Origin: Bacteroidales bacterium
GTDB lineage: Bacteria; Bacteroidota; Bacteroidia; Bacteroidales; UBA932
Length of the DNA stretch: 64,000 nucleotides
Direction of reading: 5' to 3'
Assembly (NCBI GenBank): GCA_022647615.1
Contig: JALCKZ010000001.1
Coordinates: forward strand, 298,178 to 362,177
The position numbers and the translations under genes were made by a program. The notes below the pieces were generated by a model. The model worked only from the letters and a program-made list of their open reading frames with translations. It was not told the origin of the DNA and made no database searches. Shown here piece after piece: positions 60,827-64,000 of the stretch. How positions within the stretch are numbered: the stretch's first letter is position 1; every line of letters begins with the position of its first letter.

Positions 60827-62182
60827 ATGGTAATTTTTTTAAAGGTAATACAAGTTATTCTATCGCTGAGCCTTCTGGTTCTGATTCATGAATTTGGTCA
60901 TTTCATCTTTGCAAGAATTTTCAAAATTCGGGTGGACAAATTTTATCTTTTCTTTGACGCAGGATTTGCGTTATTTAGATGGAAGCCCAAAAACTCTGAT
61001 ACTGAATACGGTATAGGATGGCTGCCGCTTGGCGGATACTGCAAAATTGCGGGAATGATAGATGAATCCATGGATAAAGACCAGCTGAAAAGCGAGCCTA
61101 AGCCGTGGGAGTTCCGCGCGCATCCGGCATGGCAGAGATTCTGGGTTTTGTTTGGAGGCGTCTTCTTTAATTTCCTTTTGGCGATTTTAATTTACGCCGG
61201 AATACTTTTTACTTGGGGAGAGGAATACATTAAGACAAAGGACGTTACAACCGGAGTAGCTGTAAATGACCTGGGAAGGGAAATGGGGTTCCGCAACGGA
61301 GATAAAATTGTAGCTTTTGATGGGGTCCCGACAGATAATTTTGCAAATCTGCGCGCAGATTTGATTCACCGCCAGGCAACAGAAGCAACCGTTGTAAGAG
61401 GAGATAAAAAAGTCACAGTCAATATAGACCCCGATTATATTCCGGCAATTCTGAATTCGCCTGATTTATTTGAATATGGGATTCCGTTTATTGTTGGAAA
61501 CATACCTGACACATCTCAAAATATTCATAGCGGGCTTAAGGTCGGAGACATGATTATTGCAGTAGATAGTGCTAAAACTCAGATGTTTACAGATGTAAAA
61601 GAATATCTGGAAAAGCACAAGGGAGATACTGTAAAAGCCACTGTTGTAAGAAATATTGCTGAAGCAAAGAATACGATTGTGCCTGCGGAAACGCTTCAAA
61701 TTCCGCTTGCTGTAAACAAGAGAGGTGCCATTTGCGTTAATCTTGGCGGGGATGTAACTAAGTATTACAAGGTTACAAAGAAGACATATTCTCTGGTCAG
61801 CTCCGTTCCCGCCGCATTCAGCAAAGCAAGCACAGGCATCAGCAATTACTGGAAAGAGCTTAAGCTGATTTTTACTCCAAAGACAGAAGCATATAAATCT
61901 GTCGGGAGCTTTATAGCTATAGGTCAGATATTTCCAGGGTACTGGGACTGGCATGCCTTCTGGAGCATTACCGCATTTTTGTCAATTATGCTTGCCGTAC
62001 TTAACATTTTGCCTATCCCCGCGCTTGATGGCGGACACATATTATTTACTTTCTATGAGATAGTTACGGGGCGCAAGCCAAGCGATAAGTTCTTAATGGC
62101 GGCACAAGTTGTGGGAATGGTGCTGCTGATTGCATTGATGGTCTTGGCGTTCGGCAATGACATTGCCAGGCTGTTCAGATAA
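60827..62182 (+). CDS. rseP: RIP metalloprotease RseP (M50 site-2 protease)
   Basis: 451-residue inner-membrane zinc protease that cleaves anti-sigma factors and signal-peptide remnants. HExxH is HEFGH at 21-25; the second metal motif LDGGH lies in NILPIPALDGGHILF. A periplasmic PDZ region falls between (GFRNGDKIVAFDGVP and GLKVGDMIIAVDS suggest two PDZ units). Four membrane segments. Given the FecR/ECF pair in the window, cleavage of FecR-type proteins is a plausible role. Motif copies at 61326 and 61899. Confidence 0.95.
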   Translation: MVIFLKVIQVILSLSLLVLIHEFGHFIFARIFKIRVDKFYLFFDAGFALFRWKPKNSDTEYGIGWLPLGGYCKIAGMIDESMDKDQLKSEPKPWEFRAHPAWQRFWVLFGGVFFNFLLAILIYAGILFTWGEEYIKTKDVTTGVAVNDLGREMGFRNGDKIVAFDGVPTDNFANLRADLIHRQATEATVVRGDKKVTVNIDPDYIPAILNSPDLFEYGIPFIVGNIPDTSQNIHSGLKVGDMIIAVDSAKTQMFTDVKEYLEKHKGDTVKATVVRNIAEAKNTIVPAETLQIPLAVNKRGAICVNLGGDVTKYYKVTKKTYSLVSSVPAAFSKASTGISNYWKELKLIFTPKTEAYKSVGSFIAIGQIFPGYWDWHAFWSITAFLSIMLAVLNILPIPALDGGHILFTFYEIVTGRKPSDKFLMAAQVVGMVLLIALMVLAFGNDIARLFR

Positions 62183-62255
62183 ATAAATTTACAATTTGGT
62201 GACATAAATGTCTCCATATAATTTTTAAATTTGGAAAAATTAAAAAACTCTGTTT

Positions 62256-63257
62256 ATGAACAAGGTTAAACTTATAATAATGACTATTGCAGCCGCTATT
62301 ATTTGCAGCTGCGGGGACAATGGGATGCACCTGAAAAAGACCATCACCGGAAAGGCAGGAGAGATTGTAGTTGTAGTTGATAAGGCAAACTGGGAGGCTG
62401 AACCGGGCACCGCTGTAAGAAATTTGCTTGCCGCAGATTATCCTATGCTTCCGCAGAAAGAGCCTTCATTTAACCTTGTAAACATCCAAAAATCTTCATT
62501 TACAGACCTTTTCCAAAGTCACAGAAACATTATCATCTTGGATATTAATTCCGGACTTAAAGAGAATCAGATACAGTTGAGGAATGATATATGGGCAACT
62601 CCGCAAATTGTAATTTATGTGCACGCACGTTCTAGCGTTGAATGCGCTGATTTGATAAATAAAAATGCAGAGTTAATTTACAATGCCATAGACCAGGCGG
62701 AAAGAGACAGAATTATCAGGAACTCAAAGAGATATGAGGAGACAAGCATAAGAAAGGCGGTAGCTGAAAAGTTTGGAGGTTCACCCTATTTTCCTAACGG
62801 ATATTCTATTAAAAAAGCCACTGATAATTTCATGTGGATTTCCTATGAAACCACATACATCAATCAATATTTCTTAATCTATAAGCTGCCGTTTGACGGG
62901 AAGGCATTTCCTAGTCTTGATAGCCTGATGAGCAAAGAGAACCTGGTACTTAAGAAAAATGTGCCGGGGCCTCAGGATAACAGCTATATGATTATTGCAC
63001 CTGAAAAAACACCGGTTCTTAACTGGTATAAATACAAGAATGAAAGCTTTGCGGAGATGAGAGGATTGTGGGAAGTAGAGAATGACTTTATGGGAGGTCC
63101 GTTTGTAGAGCATATCTTCTACACAAAGGACGGAAAGAATTTGCTTGTAGTAATGGGCTTTGTATACGCACCGCGCTACAACAAAAGAAATTATCTGCGT
63201 CAGGTAGAGGCAATTATTTACTCCTTTGACTGGCAGGAAAATTTCCAGAATAAATAA
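62256..63257 (+). CDS. DUF4837-family lipoprotein
   Basis: 333 residues; the lipobox is AAIICSCGDNG (Cys18/20). The body matches DUF4837 of Bacteroidetes: ITGKAGEIVVVVDKANWEAEPG, FQSHRNIIILDINSGLKEN, MWISYETTYINQYFLIYKLPF, LWEVENDFMGGPFVEH. Function unknown. Confidence 0.82.
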   Translation: MNKVKLIIMTIAAAIICSCGDNGMHLKKTITGKAGEIVVVVDKANWEAEPGTAVRNLLAADYPMLPQKEPSFNLVNIQKSSFTDLFQSHRNIIILDINSGLKENQIQLRNDIWATPQIVIYVHARSSVECADLINKNAELIYNAIDQAERDRIIRNSKRYEETSIRKAVAEKFGGSPYFPNGYSIKKATDNFMWISYETTYINQYFLIYKLPFDGKAFPSLDSLMSKENLVLKKNVPGPQDNSYMIIAPEKTPVLNWYKYKNESFAEMRGLWEVENDFMGGPFVEHIFYTKDGKNLLVVMGFVYAPRYNKRNYLRQVEAIIYSFDWQENFQNK

Positions 63258-63283
63258 ATTCTTTTTACCTTTGCCGCCCTTAT

Positions 63284-63355
63284 GGTCAGTTCGTCTAATG
63301 GTTAGGACACAAGATTTTCATTCTTGCAATACGAGTTCGATTCTCGTACTGACTA
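63284..63355 (+). tRNA. tRNA-Glu (TTC)
   Basis: Acceptor GGTCAGT/ACTGACT with a G-U closing pair, D-arm GTCTAATGGTTAGGAC, anticodon stem CAAGA/TCTTG with loop TTTTCAT (anticodon TTC), T-arm ACGAG-TTCGATT-CTCGT, discriminator A. CCA is not encoded. A TACCTTTG box lies at about 63266. Confidence 0.97.
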
Positions 63356-63382
63356 CTGTAAGATATTAAAAAAGACAATATT

Positions 63383-63727
63383 ATGGCAAATCACGCATCT
63401 GCAGACAAGCGCACAAGACAAGATGTTAAGCGCAATGAGCATAATCATTATTATGCAAAAACAACCCGCAACGCCATCAAGGCTTTAAGGGACACAACTG
63501 ATAAGAAAGCTGCTGAAGAACAGCTTCCTAAGGTAAACGCAATGCTAGACAAACTGGCAAAGACAAATATTATCCACAAGAATAAGGCTTCTAACCTTAA
63601 GAGCGGACTTGCAAAGCACGTTAGCGGCTTAGGCAAAGAGGCTCCTAAAGAGGCCCCTGCAAAAAAGGCTCCTGCTAAAAAAGTTGCAGAGAAAAAGGCC
63701 GCAGAGAAGAAACCTGCTGAGAAATAA
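63383..63727 (+). CDS. rpsT: 30S ribosomal protein S20 with charged tail
   Basis: 114 residues. S20 core about 1-84 (MANHASADKRTRQDVKRNEHNHYYAKTTRNAIKALRD..., KTNIIHKNKASNLKSGLAKHVSGL). About 25 further residues of A, P, K and E follow (APKEAPAKKAPAKK...), making it longer than the usual 84-88. It starts 28 bases after tRNA-Glu. Confidence 0.94.
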   Translation: MANHASADKRTRQDVKRNEHNHYYAKTTRNAIKALRDTTDKKAAEEQLPKVNAMLDKLAKTNIIHKNKASNLKSGLAKHVSGLGKEAPKEAPAKKAPAKKVAEKKAAEKKPAEK

Positions 63728-63809
63728 GGTATAAAAATAAATTTGCTCTGTTGAGCGAAAATATTTCTTATTCCGGATTTTTATAGAGGATAAATTTACC
63801 CTTTTGTAG

Positions 63810-63880
63810 TCTGATTTTTAGAAACTTCCCAATCTTTGGGAAGTTTTTTTTATTCACGGAAAACAACTTTAAAAATCAGA
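63810..63880 (+). promoter_or_regulatory. Leader of radC: terminator hairpin enclosed by an 11-bp inverted repeat
   Basis: A terminator stem AAACTTCCC/GGGAAGTTT with a T-run (63822-63852) lies inside a perfect 11-bp inverted repeat TCTGATTTTTA (63810-63820) / TAAAAATCAGA (63870-63880). The right arm ends 3 bases before the radC ATG, so pairing would mask its translation start. Confidence 0.65.
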
Positions 63881-63883
63881 GTT

Positions 63884-64000
63884 ATGACAGAAAATCTAAC
63901 AATTACAAAATGGGATGAGAGCGAGAGGCCAAGAGAAAAATTTCTGGCAAAGGGCGGAGAAAATCTTAGCATTGCGGAGTTAATCGCGATAGTTATAAGG
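63884..64000 (+). CDS. radC: RadC-family JAB-domain protein, start only
   Basis: The first 39 residues, cut off by the window end. [32 protein letters not shown] matches the conserved RadC N-terminal helix-hairpin-helix segment (W-x-E-D-E-R-P-R-E-K). The catalytic JAB/MPN metal motif lies beyond the window. Confidence 0.85.
   Translation, partial: MTENLTITKWDESERPREKFLAKGGENLSIAELIAIVIR

Overview
The window is chromosomal DNA of a Bacteroidetes member, almost certainly order Bacteroidales. The evidence is a SusC/SusD pair with FecR and an ECF sigma factor, PG0541-type, DUF4831 and DUF4837 proteins, an OmpA-type porin, POT and RND transporters, and promoters of the Bacteroidetes form TTTG-N19-21-TAnnTTTG. 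I cannot name a genus. The window is mostly core genes, plus one repeat-rich island at about 28.3-31.3 kb.

Layout. 1-3.9 kb (minus): rlmN, a patatin/beta-barrel protein and recX. 4-10.4 kb (plus): recA, trpS, dnaG, metG. 10.4-12.4 kb (minus): an HU-CCDC81-type protein split by an apparent frameshift. 12.5 kb: tRNA-Asn. 12.7-17.9 kb (minus): an LPS-kinase-like protein, an OmpA porin and an M16 protease. 18-21 kb (plus): a SIMPL protein, then rpsF-rpsR-rplI and a lipoprotein. 21-25.1 kb (minus): a histone-H1-like protein, PepD, a DUF4831 protein and a lipid A type acyltransferase. 25.3-28.2 kb (plus): a peptide transporter and a GT2 glycosyltransferase. 28.3-31.3 kb: an island bounded by inverted repeats, with a VOC protein, an 83-bp tandem array and a REP-associated (Y1/HUH) transposase. 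31.3-38.4 kb (minus): a tripartite RND efflux operon with its TetR regulator. 38.6 kb (plus): an AraC regulator. 39.6-48.9 kb (minus): ECF sigma, FecR, SusC, SusD and an M14 carboxypeptidase. 49-55 kb (minus): a fused dUTPase-MurF, a flippase and a second patatin/barrel protein. 55-64 kb: tandem cyclophilins, rpsP-rimM, def, ruvX, a membrane protein, dxr, rseP, a DUF4837 lipoprotein, tRNA-Glu, rpsT and the start of radC.

Features that stand out. (1) The short motif CTGTCGGGA (often ATCTGTCGGGA), with its relative CTGTCGCGA, recurs about thirty times on both strands, in and between genes. It behaves like a genome-wide signal such as an uptake sequence, a Chi-like site or a protein-binding site. 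(2) rlmN carries about 210 bp of in-frame extra sequence made of two palindromic units that share an identical 30-bp core but have different, self-complementary arms. (3) dut and murF are joined in one reading frame. (4) The transposase island has 124-bp inverted repeats, 18-bp GC-rich palindromes at its outer edges and several tandem arrays. (5) A strong sigma-54 promoter match lies ahead of a rho-independent terminator with no gene between, which suggests a small RNA of about 70 nt.

All calls come from reading the sequence and from family knowledge; no database search was run.
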